Source: an uncultured Flavobacteriales bacterium
Lineage (GTDB): Bacteria > Bacteroidota > Bacteroidia > Flavobacteriales_D > Crocinitomicaceae
DNA length: 61,500 nucleotides
Direction of reading: 5' to 3'
NCBI GenBank assembly: GCA_903945495.1
Contig: CAJAVU010000026.1
Coordinates: 1 to 61,500 of the forward strand
Positions 44,601-52,387 of this stretch are shown piece by piece. Made by a program: the position numbers and the translations under genes. Under the pieces are notes generated by a model that ran no database searches, was not told where the DNA came from, and worked only from the letters and a program-made list of their open reading frames with translations. Numbering within the stretch: position 1 is the first letter of the stretch; each line of letters begins with the position of its first letter.

Positions 44601-45877
44601 ACGCATGTGTTTACAATGAAACAATTGATATTCTTCAACCTGCAGACATTACAATTCAAAATGCTCAAATTGAAAATGTAAGTTGTAACGATTTCACAGA
44701 TGCGTCAATTGATATTTCGGTTGCGGGAGGTGTTGGTCCTTACGATTATACTTGGAGTAATGGCGCAACAACTCAGGATTTGATAGATTTACCGGCTGGA
44801 AGTTATTTTGTAGTAATCAATGATGCTAATAGTTGTGTTCGTGTATTTAGTTATACTGTTACTCAACCAGACACCTTATTTGCAAGTTTTGTTACTGTTG
44901 AGCCTACGTGTTTTGAATATACCAATGGTTCAATTAATGTTACAACAGAAGGAGGAACCGCACCTTATTCGTATGCCTGGAGCAACGGAATGACAGGGAA
45001 TTTGATTCAGCCAATTGGTGCAGGAAACTACTTTACAACGATAACGGATGCGAATGGTTGTATCTATGATTTAGATGCAACGTTAGGTCAGCCAGAGGAA
45101 ATTCAAGTGACTTTTGATGCAGATGTATTAGAAGGTTGTGATCCTTTACAAGTGAATTTTGCAAATACATCAGATGAACTATTTTTAAGTGAATGGTTCT
45201 TGGGTGATGGAGCAACGGGGACAGGTACTCAAATTCAACATGTTTATTATGGTGCGGATTGCTATGATGTAACCCTTGTTGTGACGGATGCTCTTGGCTG
45301 TACTAATTCATTGTCTGTGACAGATTTCATATGTGTTTTACCAACACCAACTGCAGCGATAGAAGCGAGTAATATTCATTTAAATACAGCCGAACCAACT
45401 ACAGAAATTACAAATGCTTCGCTGGGCGCTGTAAATTATATATGGAACCTTGGCGATGAGTTTACGGATTATTACTATTACCAGCCAGGTGAGCATACGT
45501 ATCCTATTTATAACTTTGATAATTATTTAATCAGTTTGATTGCGATTGGAGAAAACGGTTGTTCGGATACAGCGAATTTATTGATTGAATTTGACAACAG
45601 TTTGATAATCTATGTACCCAATACATTTACGCCAAATGGCGATGAGATGAATCAGGTTTTTCAGCCGATAATTCCTGCTCCGGTAACAAGCTATCGATTA
45701 CGTATCTACAATCGTTGGGGAGAACTTATTTTCGAGTCTTTTGACCCAACCAATTACTGGGACGGAAGTTACAATGGTGAGTTAGTTCCCGATGGAATTT
45801 ATACTTGGGAGATTATTGTTGTGACTGTTGAAGCTGATACATACAAAAATATTGGTCATGTAAATGTGTTGCGATAA
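38672..45877 (+). CDS. Giant SprB-type repeat adhesin with T9SS type B (gliding-motility) C-terminal domain
   Basis: The 2401-residue product has a signal peptide (MTKLNLLVLFFLLVSSFANA-Q). The N-terminal domain (about 25-340) contains LYWTGRVGTGG and GGWTIVVVYKN. A DUF11-like domain (about 345-490) carries TVYMQDLNGGQVNPGDELEYTLVGKN. An Ig-like domain with CVGENLQLTVPF is next, then about 20 SprB repeats of 72-80 residues (roughly 615-2150) with the core C-x6-TG-I-x-G-G-PY-x-W-x-G and YSVTVTDANGC. A PKD-like domain follows (FDADVLEGCDPLQVNFAN ... YDVTLVVTDALGC). The protein ends in the CHU_C/type B domain (YVPNTFTPNGDEMNQ ... WGELIFESFDP ... DGIYTWEIIVVTVE). It is exported by the type IX system and works as a surface adhesin, possibly for gliding. 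Confidence 0.93.
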   Translation: MTKLNLLVLFFLLVSSFANAQIVDPFTIRYQNQQKGGIRMLSNVSVTCSNCSTSQNEIPPAGNGQNNNFNMNYVDVDGVNSTYMSSSDSLNLENCSEVLWAGLYWTGRVGTGGVVTTTTNYTLRNQVKLRIGTGAYQTLVADEITDNTVGHQTYHCFKNITSIVQANGNNARYTIADLVTRTGTSQVYGGWTIVVVYKNIYLSMRNLTVFDGLANVSAGNTVTIPITGFLTPLTGPVSFELGVVSHDGDRSQTGDQLQFNGAGTYVNVSDALHNVNDVFNSTISRNAVLTPFRTPSYNNTLGHDASVFFPNNSTFNYIGNNASSANIRITTGGETILTSVVTSVIDVYEPDLRATVYMQDLNGGQVNPGDELEYTLVGKNIGSDISLNTFMSDTLDPRTTFVPNSISIFYGPNTGPKTDAYSDDQAEYDPINRVVIARIGTGANATNGGTVVNSPQGTDSTVVKFRVLVIDDCLMFQCDPTLEHKAYIFGSGNISGNAYNNGGLSDLVDANGCPTIANDVLTINVSGCPTPAVNYNSPLCVGENLQLTVPFSSAANYSWTGPNGFTSSVQNPTLSSLTSVNQGNYQVQITFNGLDCEIDTFATVIVHPNPTIQLLNQTNVLCFGNATGALSVASSGAAPNTFSWSNGSTSSAPTGLSAGTYSVTVTDANTCQSSSSYTITQPSQIVGSISATTNFNGFNVSCFGSTNGSASVSTVGGVPGYTYLWNNGSTLNTATNLPAGPASVVITDANGCTKTVSVGIIQPSIITITSVQTNVSCFGGANGALNITVTGGATPYTYVWSNGATTQDISGLIAGVYSVTVTDANGCTKLETYTITEPIAPLSLTESHVNILCFGNATGSINVSPAGGTPVYTYAWSNGATTEDLANLSSGTYTLILTDSKGCVLNQSILLEQPAGPLNVVSTITDVACYSDSTGSIDLTVSGGTVPYTYNWSNAQTLQDLINYPSGTFNVTVTDSNLCFVTLAGLTINQPFAPLSASAIVDSVNCYLGADGAVDLSVLGGTAPYNYTWTNASSTQDLSNLTQGTYSVLITDANSCILNLSSTVYQPLDSISILESIVDVLCFGQATGSIDATPQGGTLPYVYSWSNGAVTEDVQNLISSTYTLTVTDINGCSKTESYFIDQPANPLALTEIHTDALCIGGQQGTIDLTIVGGTSPYNVQWNNNSIIEDQTNLLAGNYVVWVTDDHGCLDSIQVEILDPSNTMSLSETHVNVLCFGATTGSIDLIVTGGVPTYTYDWNTGSPNQDLTALTAGLYSVNVYDFNACGEFLSITISEPSTPVSASSIQTDVLCHGALTGAIDVTPQGGVGPYTFLWNTGETTEDITNVIAGNYSVDITDFNGCVYTLLDTIYQPTLPLTLNESHVNVLCNGGNNGSIDIVTTGGTAPYSYLWDNGVIVEDLSNLIAGTYTITVSDTNGTIGGCFAQLAVTITEPLNPVTVTASQVDVLCFAGNTGAVDVTVTGGTAPYNYSWNNGASSEDIGSLISGSYSVIVTDANGSAGGCTDSITLVLSQPSAPVSLTFAQTDVLCFSNATGEINLDAQGGTAPYTYSWSNGSSNQDLTGLIAGTYSVLVTDANGSAGGCAASTTVIITQPLAPLTLSETHVNVLCFGNNTGSIDLSVSGGTAAYYYVWSNAETSQDIDTLIAGNYTVDVTDANNCQTQLQVIVSQPLAPLTEVHNLSNISCFAGSDGNIDLTTTGGTIPYSFIWTNGFTSEDVLNVGFGTYSVLITDANNCTLSGTYTLTEPAAPLTTSTSYLAVNCYGESNGTAIVNAFGGTQNYTYLWNNGVTTATNSNLIEGNYSVVVTDANGCISTNSVYVTEPSPISISSSQVDVLCYGASTGSATAAATGGVGFYNFVWSTGIVGNSATNLFAGSYTIYVNDGNQCIDSLEVNINQPLDSISINLIGTDVLCYGFSTGAVNATVSGATAPYNYIWNTGSTNQDLSNLPTGTYTIQVTDAHACVYNETIDILQPADITIQNAQIENVSCNDFTDASIDISVAGGVGPYDYTWSNGATTQDLIDLPAGSYFVVINDANSCVRVFSYTVTQPDTLFASFVTVEPTCFEYTNGSINVTTEGGTAPYSYAWSNGMTGNLIQPIGAGNYFTTITDANGCIYDLDATLGQPEEIQVTFDADVLEGCDPLQVNFANTSDELFLSEWFLGDGATGTGTQIQHVYYGADCYDVTLVVTDALGCTNSLSVTDFICVLPTPTAAIEASNIHLNTAEPTTEITNASLGAVNYIWNLGDEFTDYYYYQPGEHTYPIYNFDNYLISLIAIGENGCSDTANLLIEFDNSLIIYVPNTFTPNGDEMNQVFQPIIPAPVTSYRLRIYNRWGELIFESFDPTNYWDGSYNGELVPDGIYTWEIIVVTVEADTYKNIGHVNVLR
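40500..45105. repeat. About 20 tandem SprB coding repeats
   Basis: A unit of about 220-240 bases, coding for CxGxxTGxIxxxxxGGxxPYxYxWxNGxTTxDLxxLxAGxYxVxVTDxNxC, is repeated head to tail. Copies 11-13 (about 42820-43500) share an extra NG-x-x-GGC insertion near their end, so they are closest to each other and probably arose by recent duplication. This is coding repetition, not a CRISPR array. Confidence 0.88.
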
Positions 45878-45921
45878 ACGAAACTAGTTAACTGCAACAA
45901 CGATAAACGTTTTCATTTTAT

Positions 45922-45929
45922 TAAATTTG
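45922..45929 (+). promoter_or_regulatory. Bacteroidota -7 promoter box TAAATTTG
   Basis: An exact TAnnTTTG match lies 25 bases before the ATG of the small lipoprotein gene at 45955. It suggests that this cluster has its own promoter behind the giant adhesin. No -33 box is clear. Confidence 0.4.
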
Positions 45930-45954
45930 TACTTAATTCTATAGAATAATAGGT

Positions 45955-46152
45955 ATGATTAAACCAATTTTACTTTTTGTAGCAGCAGGATTATTTATGT
46001 TTTCATGCAGCCAACAAAAACATGAAACACAAAAATTCATGGCAGATCAACTGCAAATGATTTGTTTTGAAGAAGCCCAAAATGCTGATAAATTAGAAGA
46101 TTATTACCAAGAATTATCGTACCAAGAATTGACCAAAGATCAAAGTAATTGA
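45955..46152 (+). CDS. Very small predicted lipoprotein
   Basis: The 65-residue product is a short lipoprotein: hydrophobic stretch LLFVAAGLFMF, lipobox MFSC (Cys18), then a charged, helical tail of 47 residues (SQQKHETQKFMADQLQMICFEEAQNADKLEDYYQEL) with one further cysteine. It precedes the GldM-like gene by 21 bases, so the two probably share a transcript. Function unknown. Confidence 0.7.
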   Translation: MIKPILLFVAAGLFMFSCSQQKHETQKFMADQLQMICFEEAQNADKLEDYYQELSYQELTKDQSN

Positions 46153-46173
46153 GTTTATTCTATACTGAATGCT

Positions 46174-46938
46174 ATGGAAAGCATTGATCAAATCACAACG
46201 GTATACATGAAGAAAATGGATGAAATTCGAATGAATTTGTTTCGAAGCGTTGGTGAAAAATCATTCGTTTATGGTACTAGTACAACAATTGTTTTAAGAA
46301 AAGAGGATCCATCGAAAACGGAACGTCCAATTAAGTTTGATTTTTACAAAGTAGAGAAAACTGGAAATACAGATGTTCTTGGTGCGAGCGAACCAAATGC
46401 AGTACAATTAATGAATTCTTTGACAAATTTCAGAAATGAATTGGCGGAATATATGGCGAGTATTTTTGTTTCTCCGAATTTACCGAAAAGTAAAAAATTC
46501 AAAGCTCCAGCACTAAAAGAATTCGAAGATTTTGATCAACTACGTGTACAGGTCGATGATGCTATGGATTTTTCAGAAATCGCGGATGAAGACCGAAAAT
46601 TCATCATGGATTTGTTTGTTAGATTAAGCAAGCATAAAAGTCAATGGGATGTCATTTTGTTAAAGAATGTACCAGTGCTAAATGCAGTGGAAATCATTTC
46701 TTCTATTCAATTTGAAATGTTGCACGCATTCTTCCGTTTAACGCTGGAGGAAATTGGAATGCTTGTAAGGACTTCTGGGATAATCGAAAATGTGGACCAA
46801 AATGCGGTTTCTTCTGTCGCATTGCAAGAATTGATGATGCAATTAAAGGAATTGGAAATCAAACTCAAAAAGCAGCAAACAAAAGTTTTAGATCTTGTCA
46901 ACGTACCATTCGTAAGAATAGATCAAATCGCAATTTAA
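46174..46938 (+). CDS. Helical protein faintly resembling the GldM N-terminal domain; function unknown
   Basis: The 254-residue product has no signal peptide or membrane helix. It is predicted almost wholly helical, with NAVQLMNSLTNFRNELAEYM near residue 75 and LLKNVPVLNAVEIISSIQFEMLHAFFRLTLEEIGM near residue 165. The pattern NxPVxAVxxxLSxxQxDVxxAE in the periplasmic helical domain of GldM (T9SS motor) is similar by eye, but the membrane helix of GldM is missing, so this is only a weak resemblance. The last 45 residues are coiled-coil-like (ALQELMMQLKELEIKLKKQQTKVL). It lies behind a T9SS adhesin gene, which may or may not matter. Confidence 0.5.
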   Translation: MESIDQITTVYMKKMDEIRMNLFRSVGEKSFVYGTSTTIVLRKEDPSKTERPIKFDFYKVEKTGNTDVLGASEPNAVQLMNSLTNFRNELAEYMASIFVSPNLPKSKKFKAPALKEFEDFDQLRVQVDDAMDFSEIADEDRKFIMDLFVRLSKHKSQWDVILLKNVPVLNAVEIISSIQFEMLHAFFRLTLEEIGMLVRTSGIIENVDQNAVSSVALQELMMQLKELEIKLKKQQTKVLDLVNVPFVRIDQIAI

Positions 46939-46949
46939 ATAAGGATTTA

Positions 46950-47513
46950 ATGTATAACTGCGATTCTTTGTATAATCTACTGGACAGTTACGGTGTTTCG
47001 AACTATGAAGATTTGCAGCTTAAAATGAACAAAAAGTTGATGGATAGTTTGGGTTTAACAACACTCTCTGAACTACGAGCAGAGTTTGAAAAGCAACGAT
47101 TGAGAGCGGTTGAAGATGACATTGTTAAAGGAAAATCGGATGCAAAAACATTGAGTTATTATTCTTTTCAAACGAAACAAATGGGGTGGATCAATTGCGA
47201 TCGATTTACTAATGAACCTGGAAAAAAGATTAATATGGTTACTCCAGAACTGATCAGATCCGACAAAGATTGCAAATTGGTTTTTGATAAGATTCGTTCG
47301 GTAATGTCACCTTCATATACGGACAAAAAGGTTTATCGATTTGACAATATTCCTGAAAAAGCATCTGTTCATCTAGTTTACATGCGTTATGAAGGTAAAA
47401 ATATCTATTTGTCGATTATTGAAACCAAGGTTCAGGAAAATGCACCTGAACCTCATTACAAGGAAGTAACGCTTGAAGAATTAAAAGAAGCATTTAAGCA
47501 GTTTGACAATTAA
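46950..47513 (+). CDS. Protein of unknown function
   Basis: The 187-residue product follows the previous gene by 11 bases. The N-terminal 60 residues are helical (LYNLLDSYGVSNYEDLQLKMNKKLMDSLGLTTLSELRAEFEKQRLRAVEDDIV). The rest is a mixed alpha/beta domain (YYSFQTKQMGWINCDRF ... VYRFDNIPEKASVHLVYMRYEGKNIYLSIIETKV) ending in a charged helix. No signal peptide, no known domain. The three genes from 45955 read as one unit. Confidence 0.65.
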   Translation: MYNCDSLYNLLDSYGVSNYEDLQLKMNKKLMDSLGLTTLSELRAEFEKQRLRAVEDDIVKGKSDAKTLSYYSFQTKQMGWINCDRFTNEPGKKINMVTPELIRSDKDCKLVFDKIRSVMSPSYTDKKVYRFDNIPEKASVHLVYMRYEGKNIYLSIIETKVQENAPEPHYKEVTLEELKEAFKQFDN

Positions 47514-47515
47514 TT

Positions 47516-47929
47516 CTATGCGATTTTTTGTTCATGAAAAATATCACTTGGTGATATTCCAAATGCGTGTACCGATTTAATGGTTGCCACAAGGACCTTG
47601 TAATCGGTGTTTTTTAATAGATAGGAATTAGCACCCAACTGTGCATATTTTCGAACGATTTCATATTCGTTGTTCGAACTCATTACAATTGTTTTAACGA
47701 AAGGGAAATCTTGTTTTAGAATTTTTAAAGTATCCATTCCATTTAAAACAGGCATATTGTTATCTAAAATGATTACATCCACATCGGTTGTTTTCATTTT
47801 TTCTAATAATTCTTGACCATTGGCGGCAACTACAACCAATTCCAAATCAGGTGTAAAAGCGAGAACCATTTTAAGCACATCGCGGTATTTTTGATGGTCT
47901 TCAGCTAGTCCAATTTTTATCTCTTGCAT
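47516..47929 (-). CDS. Single-domain response regulator (receiver only)
   Basis: The 137-residue protein is one receiver domain: acidic pair E10-D11 (AEDHQ), phospho-acceptor Asp56 (IILDNNMP), Ser84 (VMSSNN) and Lys106 (LLKNT). It has no output domain; after the receiver only 20 residues remain, where NarL/LuxR-type members would have an HTH. It is downstream of the histidine kinase at 48363 on the same strand, with a 433-base gap, so it is a likely partner or part of a phosphorelay. It acts in the cytosol. Confidence 0.88.
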   Translation of the reverse strand: MQEIKIGLAEDHQKYRDVLKMVLAFTPDLELVVVAANGQELLEKMKTTDVDVIILDNNMPVLNGMDTLKILKQDFPFVKTIVMSSNNEYEIVRKYAQLGANSYLLKNTDYKVLVATIKSVHAFGISPSDIFHEQKIA

Positions 47930-48362
47930 GACTTCTGTATTACGGGTTAATGTGAAGATATGCGAGATTTTATGTCTGCAGGAACGAATTATGGAACTAG
48001 AACTAGAAATAGGGGTTTCTACTTAAACATGCTTACAGTTTAATGAGGAGAACAAACAGACACAATTAAGATTTATTCAATTTGAATGACAATTTCGGTC
48101 GTTGAATTGTATGGAGAATGCTCAATCATTAGTTTTCCACAACCCACAATTCTATGCGTCGATGAAGTTGTCCAATAAAGCCTAAATAGCTTGATAATGG
48201 ATTTGCGAAATTATTGCCGAGAAACGGTGGTGAATGAATAAGGATTTGAACCTTAATGATTGCTTCGTTACTCAATTCTAAACGGAAGGAATCTTTTACT
48301 TTCGACAAAATTGCCTTTTCAAGAATTTAAACCAACACCAATAAATTGTAATTTCTATGTTT
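47930..48362. other. 433-base gap between kinase and response regulator with possible remnant frames
   Basis: No intact gene is seen. On the minus strand two overlapping open stretches run without an ATG: 48129-48326 (about 66 codons) and a frame ending at the stop 48073-48075 (reading IVGCGKLMIEHSPYN near its end). They look more protein-like than random and may be parts of one decayed gene with frameshifts. The evidence is weak. Confidence 0.3.
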
Positions 48363-51068
48363 CTAAGTGACTTGTTTAGGTAAGGTAAATAGGAAGGTAC
48401 ATCCTTTGCCTTCCTCGGATTCAATCCAAATTTTACCCTTCAAATCTTCAATTATTTTTTTACACAAGGACAAACCAATACCAGATCCTGAGTATTCTGT
48501 TTTTGTATGTAAACGCTGGAACAATTGAAATACTTTTGCATGATAATTTGGATCAATCCCAATTCCGTTATCCTTTACGCTGATTAACCATTCACATTTT
48601 TGATCCTCAACAGTTATTGTAATTGTTGGTCTTTCATGAATCGAATGGTACTTTAAACTATTTGAAATCAGGTTTTGCAATACTTGATAAACGGGTGTTT
48701 CGTATGACTCAATCGTTGGTAATTTTTTGTAAAAGATTTGAGCTTTAGTTTCTATAATTCGCTCTTTGTTTAATGCGATTACGCTCTCGAGGATAGAGTT
48801 TAGATTTACGTGATCTAATTCTTCTCGAATGCGACCAACACGTGAAAATTCCAATAAATCCAAAATGATTTGACGCATGCGTTTTGCTCCATCTACTGCA
48901 AAATGAATATATTGTTTTGCTTTATCATCAAGTTGACCATCATATTTTCGTTCTAATAACGAAAGAAAACTTGTTACGATGCGCAACGGTTCTTGAAGGT
49001 CATGAGAGGCAACATACGCAAATTGCTCTAATTCTTCATTAGATTGTTGCAGTTTTAGCGCACGTTCCTCTAAGATGTCGTTTAGTTTCGTTAATTCAAT
49101 TTCCTGATTTTTTTGAACCGTTACATCCTGGAAACTACCAACTAGTCTTGCGCATGTACCATTTCTATATTCTGCTTTACCAATGGCGCGTACCCATTTG
49201 TGGTTGCCTTTTGCTGTGACGATTTCAAGTTCTAAATCATAAGACGTTCCTGTTAAAATCGCGTTTTTTACCGCCTCAATAATTCTATTTCTGTTGGGTC
49301 CTTCTTTGAAAAATATAATATCTGATTCAAGCGAAGGAATTACATGTTCATCAAGTTCAAGAATCTCTCGCGTTGTTTTTGAGTAATAGACTTTATTGTT
49401 CTCTAAAACATTCACTTCCCAGCCACCATTGCGTGCTAATTGATTCGCAACTTTCAACAATTCTTCTAATTCTTTTTTATCCGTAATGTCTTTTGCTACA
49501 CAGTAAATTAAACCTGAATCAGTGTCCAATTTGATTGTCCATGACAACCATAAAATTCTTCCATCTTTGGTGATGTAGCGATTTTCAAAATTTTGAGAGC
49601 TTTTGTTATTGGTTAAATCAACGGTTTCCTTAGTGGTAACGTTTAGATCATCGGGATGCGTGAAATATGTTGATGGATGTCTTAATAGTTCTTCTTCCGA
49701 ATAACCAAGGAGTTCAACCATTTTAGGATTCACTTTTTTAAAGTAGCCATCAAATCCTGCCAAACAAATAATATCTGGAGCCGCATTGAAGATTTCCCCT
49801 AATTCTTGCTCAATTTGTTTGCGTTGAATTTCTGAACCTAATAAGTCGGTCAAACCTTTGTAAAACGTAGAAAACGAATCTTCATATTCCATTTGCTTTG
49901 ATGAACCCAAAACGAGTACTCCAACAACGGTGTCTTGAAAGATGAGCGGTAAGCCAAAAACTGTTTTTAATCCAATTAAGTCAGCAAATTCTCGTCTTAA
50001 AAATGAAGGATGAGTACTAACATTTTGCCAAACAATCGGTTCTTTTTTTTGCCAAACTTCACCGGGCAATCCTTCGCCTAGTTTAAAGGATGATTGGTGA
50101 CTTGTTTTTGTATAGTATTCCTCGGAATTAGGTAAAAGCGTGTCTTTGCTAATCAGTTTGATCGTGATCGCCTGTGTATCTGTAAGCCATAGCTCTGCTA
50201 ATTTATAATCTTCAAGGAAAATGATCAATTTCCCTAAAACTGCATCCAGTGATCCTTTTAATTGTGGATACTGTCTAAATATTGGACTTATAGCAGCTAG
50301 AACAGCTTTTTGTTGTTCACTCCGCTTTTGTTTTGTTATGTCTTGTTTTGCACCAATGATACGAATAGTTTTTCCACGTTCATTTTTTATAGCTGTTCCT
50401 CTATCTAACACGTAGGCATAATCTCCATTTGCTTTTAAAAAGCGGTATTCCAACAACCATTTTTTCTCAGAAGCTTCGGTTACACATTGAATTTGATAAG
50501 CTAAATTAGCTTGGTCTTCTGGATGCACAAGGTCTAACCACTTGGAAGAAAATTGATTCACTTTTTCATCGGGATGCCCAAATATGCTTTTATAACTCTC
50601 ACCAAAGGTTGCAGTATCGGTAATTAAATCCCAATCCCAAATCGCATCGAATGAAGCATCAGCCACACATCGATAGCGCATATTGGATTCAATCAATAAG
50701 TTTAAAGTTCTCATGCGCTCTGTTTCATCAATCGACAAAATCAAGACGCCTTCAGGAACTGGTTGCATGCGCAATTCAAAATATCCTTTTGAACCGTCTA
50801 AGTGATCAAATTCGTTCAGTAAAGTTTGTGGAGTGCGCTCTTCCATGCATGTTTTTATCAATTGAAACATGGGTGATTGATCGATTCCCGGAAATTTATC
50901 CGTCATCTTTTGATGCAATAATTCTTCCAAAGTTGATTTGGCTTGAGTCACAACCACCTGATTCAAATAAAGGTACTTGAATTCAAAATCCACTACCTGA
51001 ACGCCTTCAAGCATATGATCGAATACAGCATAATGAGACTGTGGATCAGAAGAGAGTGGTTGACGCAT
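48363..51068 (-). CDS. Multi-PAS/GAF sensor histidine kinase
   Basis: The 901-residue protein has no membrane helix and should be cytosolic. In order: PAS (about 12-120), PAS/PAC with a KRSEQQK exit (130-255), GAF (260-425: KLGEGLPGEVWQKKEPIVW), PAS (435-545: NAAPDIICLAGFDGYFKKVNPKMVELLGYS), PAS/PAC (555-665), coiled coil, HisKA with the phospho-acceptor His in VASHDLQEPLR (about 700), and HATPase with N box VLQNLISNSLKYH, VKDNGIGIDP and GSGIGLSLCKKI. It is the NtrB/bacteriophytochrome-like HisKA type. The partner is probably the receiver at 47516. No receiver is fused, so it is not a hybrid kinase. The signal is unknown. Confidence 0.93.
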   Translation of the reverse strand: MRQPLSSDPQSHYAVFDHMLEGVQVVDFEFKYLYLNQVVVTQAKSTLEELLHQKMTDKFPGIDQSPMFQLIKTCMEERTPQTLLNEFDHLDGSKGYFELRMQPVPEGVLILSIDETERMRTLNLLIESNMRYRCVADASFDAIWDWDLITDTATFGESYKSIFGHPDEKVNQFSSKWLDLVHPEDQANLAYQIQCVTEASEKKWLLEYRFLKANGDYAYVLDRGTAIKNERGKTIRIIGAKQDITKQKRSEQQKAVLAAISPIFRQYPQLKGSLDAVLGKLIIFLEDYKLAELWLTDTQAITIKLISKDTLLPNSEEYYTKTSHQSSFKLGEGLPGEVWQKKEPIVWQNVSTHPSFLRREFADLIGLKTVFGLPLIFQDTVVGVLVLGSSKQMEYEDSFSTFYKGLTDLLGSEIQRKQIEQELGEIFNAAPDIICLAGFDGYFKKVNPKMVELLGYSEEELLRHPSTYFTHPDDLNVTTKETVDLTNNKSSQNFENRYITKDGRILWLSWTIKLDTDSGLIYCVAKDITDKKELEELLKVANQLARNGGWEVNVLENNKVYYSKTTREILELDEHVIPSLESDIIFFKEGPNRNRIIEAVKNAILTGTSYDLELEIVTAKGNHKWVRAIGKAEYRNGTCARLVGSFQDVTVQKNQEIELTKLNDILEERALKLQQSNEELEQFAYVASHDLQEPLRIVTSFLSLLERKYDGQLDDKAKQYIHFAVDGAKRMRQIILDLLEFSRVGRIREELDHVNLNSILESVIALNKERIIETKAQIFYKKLPTIESYETPVYQVLQNLISNSLKYHSIHERPTITITVEDQKCEWLISVKDNGIGIDPNYHAKVFQLFQRLHTKTEYSGSGIGLSLCKKIIEDLKGKIWIESEEGKGCTFLFTLPKQVT

Positions 51069-51136
51069 AATTTAAGTGTAAGCGTAATGATTGATTGTGT
51101 CTAATATACTAAAAAAAGATAGGTAGAACATACATA

Positions 51137-52030
51137 TTAATCTTCGGTATCCATTTCTTGATCCGTTTCCATTTCTACTTCTAAGCTGTATTCTCGTCTA
51201 AAAGCTGGTTGCATTGCCCCATCTATCCAATTATAGGTGCGATAGTTGTGAATTTCAGTGAACCAATTTGTCTCTTCGTCGAACAATTCAAATTCAATCG
51301 ATTCGTATTTTATTTTGTTCGGTTCGCCGGTAGAATCACCTGGGAAAATCAAATTTTCTACAAAGTAAAAAACGCCACCATCTCCAACTTCAGACATGTG
51401 CGCAATGAAGTTAAAGTTCCCGGGAGTCCATGTATAATAATCTTGACCGCCATCCTCACCACATGCTTCTGAAAAATAATCGATAATGAACAATTTATTA
51501 ATATCGGTTAATCCACGCGAATCAGTCAGAAATAATTGAAAAAAATCGTCGCTTAACTTCAAATATCCTTCTTGAACAAGTGTGTTGTTATACAATTCCT
51601 TGTAAAATAGATTATAATGGTACTCTGTATAATCTTCCTCCAAATGCAGCTCTTTTTCAGTGTTGAAATAGAAAAGAAAGGTCGTTTGGGTTTTTGAATC
51701 AGTTATTCTGTAGTTAGAAAGTTCTGAGCTCTGAATATATCCCTTCTTACCCTTGTATCGTACTTTGTAAAATTCAGGTCTGTTTTCGAGCAATGAATAA
51801 TCAACCTGAATTGCTGTGTCAATCGTTAAACTCGCATTCAATGGTAAATGCTCAATTACTGGACTTTTTGTAGACGGAAATTTATACAAAAGACAAGCGG
51901 AAAAACTTGCTGTTTGAAATCCAGAATCGGGAAGGGCATAGGTCCCAAGAACCGGCGTGTTATCATCTGCTTGAGCAGAAACGTTTCCTGCTACTAAAAC
52001 CAAAAGTGAAAAGAAGAATATTTTATTCAT
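51137..52030 (-). CDS. Secreted protein of unknown function with an SH3-like segment
   Basis: The 297-residue product has a signal peptide (MNKIFFFSLLVLVAGNVSA-Q). Residues 45-105 look like a bacterial SH3 domain (LLYKFPSTKSPVIEHLPLNASLTID ... FYKVRYKGKKGYIQSSEL), followed by a beta-rich domain with two aspartate-rich patches. It ends in an acidic tail (SLEVEMETDQEMDTED). The ATG overlaps the stop of the membrane protein gene upstream (ATGA), so the two are coupled. No enzyme motif is seen. Confidence 0.7.
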   Translation of the reverse strand: MNKIFFFSLLVLVAGNVSAQADDNTPVLGTYALPDSGFQTASFSACLLYKFPSTKSPVIEHLPLNASLTIDTAIQVDYSLLENRPEFYKVRYKGKKGYIQSSELSNYRITDSKTQTTFLFYFNTEKELHLEEDYTEYHYNLFYKELYNNTLVQEGYLKLSDDFFQLFLTDSRGLTDINKLFIIDYFSEACGEDGGQDYYTWTPGNFNFIAHMSEVGDGGVFYFVENLIFPGDSTGEPNKIKYESIEFELFDEETNWFTEIHNYRTYNWIDGAMQPAFRREYSLEVEMETDQEMDTED

Positions 52031-52332
52031 GAGAGGTCAATTAAATCGTCGTCATCTTTTTGTGTTGCTCCGAATTTTTGGCGAAAATTAATGAAGTATA
52101 AAATCAATCCTAAAATAAAACCTGCTAGCGTAAAAGATACACTATTCCCAATTGCATACCCTAAGGAGTATGCTGTTCCGTCATAGGGTTTATCTGAAAA
52201 GTGCATGGAATACACACCATTCAAAAGCAAGGTAATTCCAAAAGCAATTAAGAAAGATTTTACCTTCGATTGCCCAGTGGAAAGGTATTGAAACACTAAA
52301 AAGTAGATAATGATATTGATGATAAGAATCAT
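52027..52332 (-). CDS. Small membrane protein of unknown function
   Basis: The start at 52332 (MILIINIIIYFLVF) is preferred; an in-frame codon at 52389 would add 19 residues and overlap the start of the divergent gene at 52388. The 101-residue product has three hydrophobic helices and a short acidic C-terminus (DDDDLIDLS). It overlaps the next gene by four bases (ATGA). No family is recognised. Confidence 0.6.
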   Translation of the reverse strand: MILIINIIIYFLVFQYLSTGQSKVKSFLIAFGITLLLNGVYSMHFSDKPYDGTAYSLGYAIGNSVSFTLAGFILGLILYFINFRQKFGATQKDDDDLIDLS

Positions 52333-52387
52333 ACGGTTTTTGTTTAAAAGTAAGAAAAAAGAACTATTTTCAGAAAAAAAATCAACC

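Noticed and set aside
40500-45105. Regular repeats in the 7.2-kb gene as a CRISPR array or satellite DNA
   Set aside because: The unit is about 220-240 bases, diverged at third positions and in frame; it codes for SprB repeats.
52310-52387. Earlier start for the SecD-head lipoprotein
   Set aside because: It would bury the lipoprotein signal peptide behind 26 basic residues; the ATG at 52388 is better.
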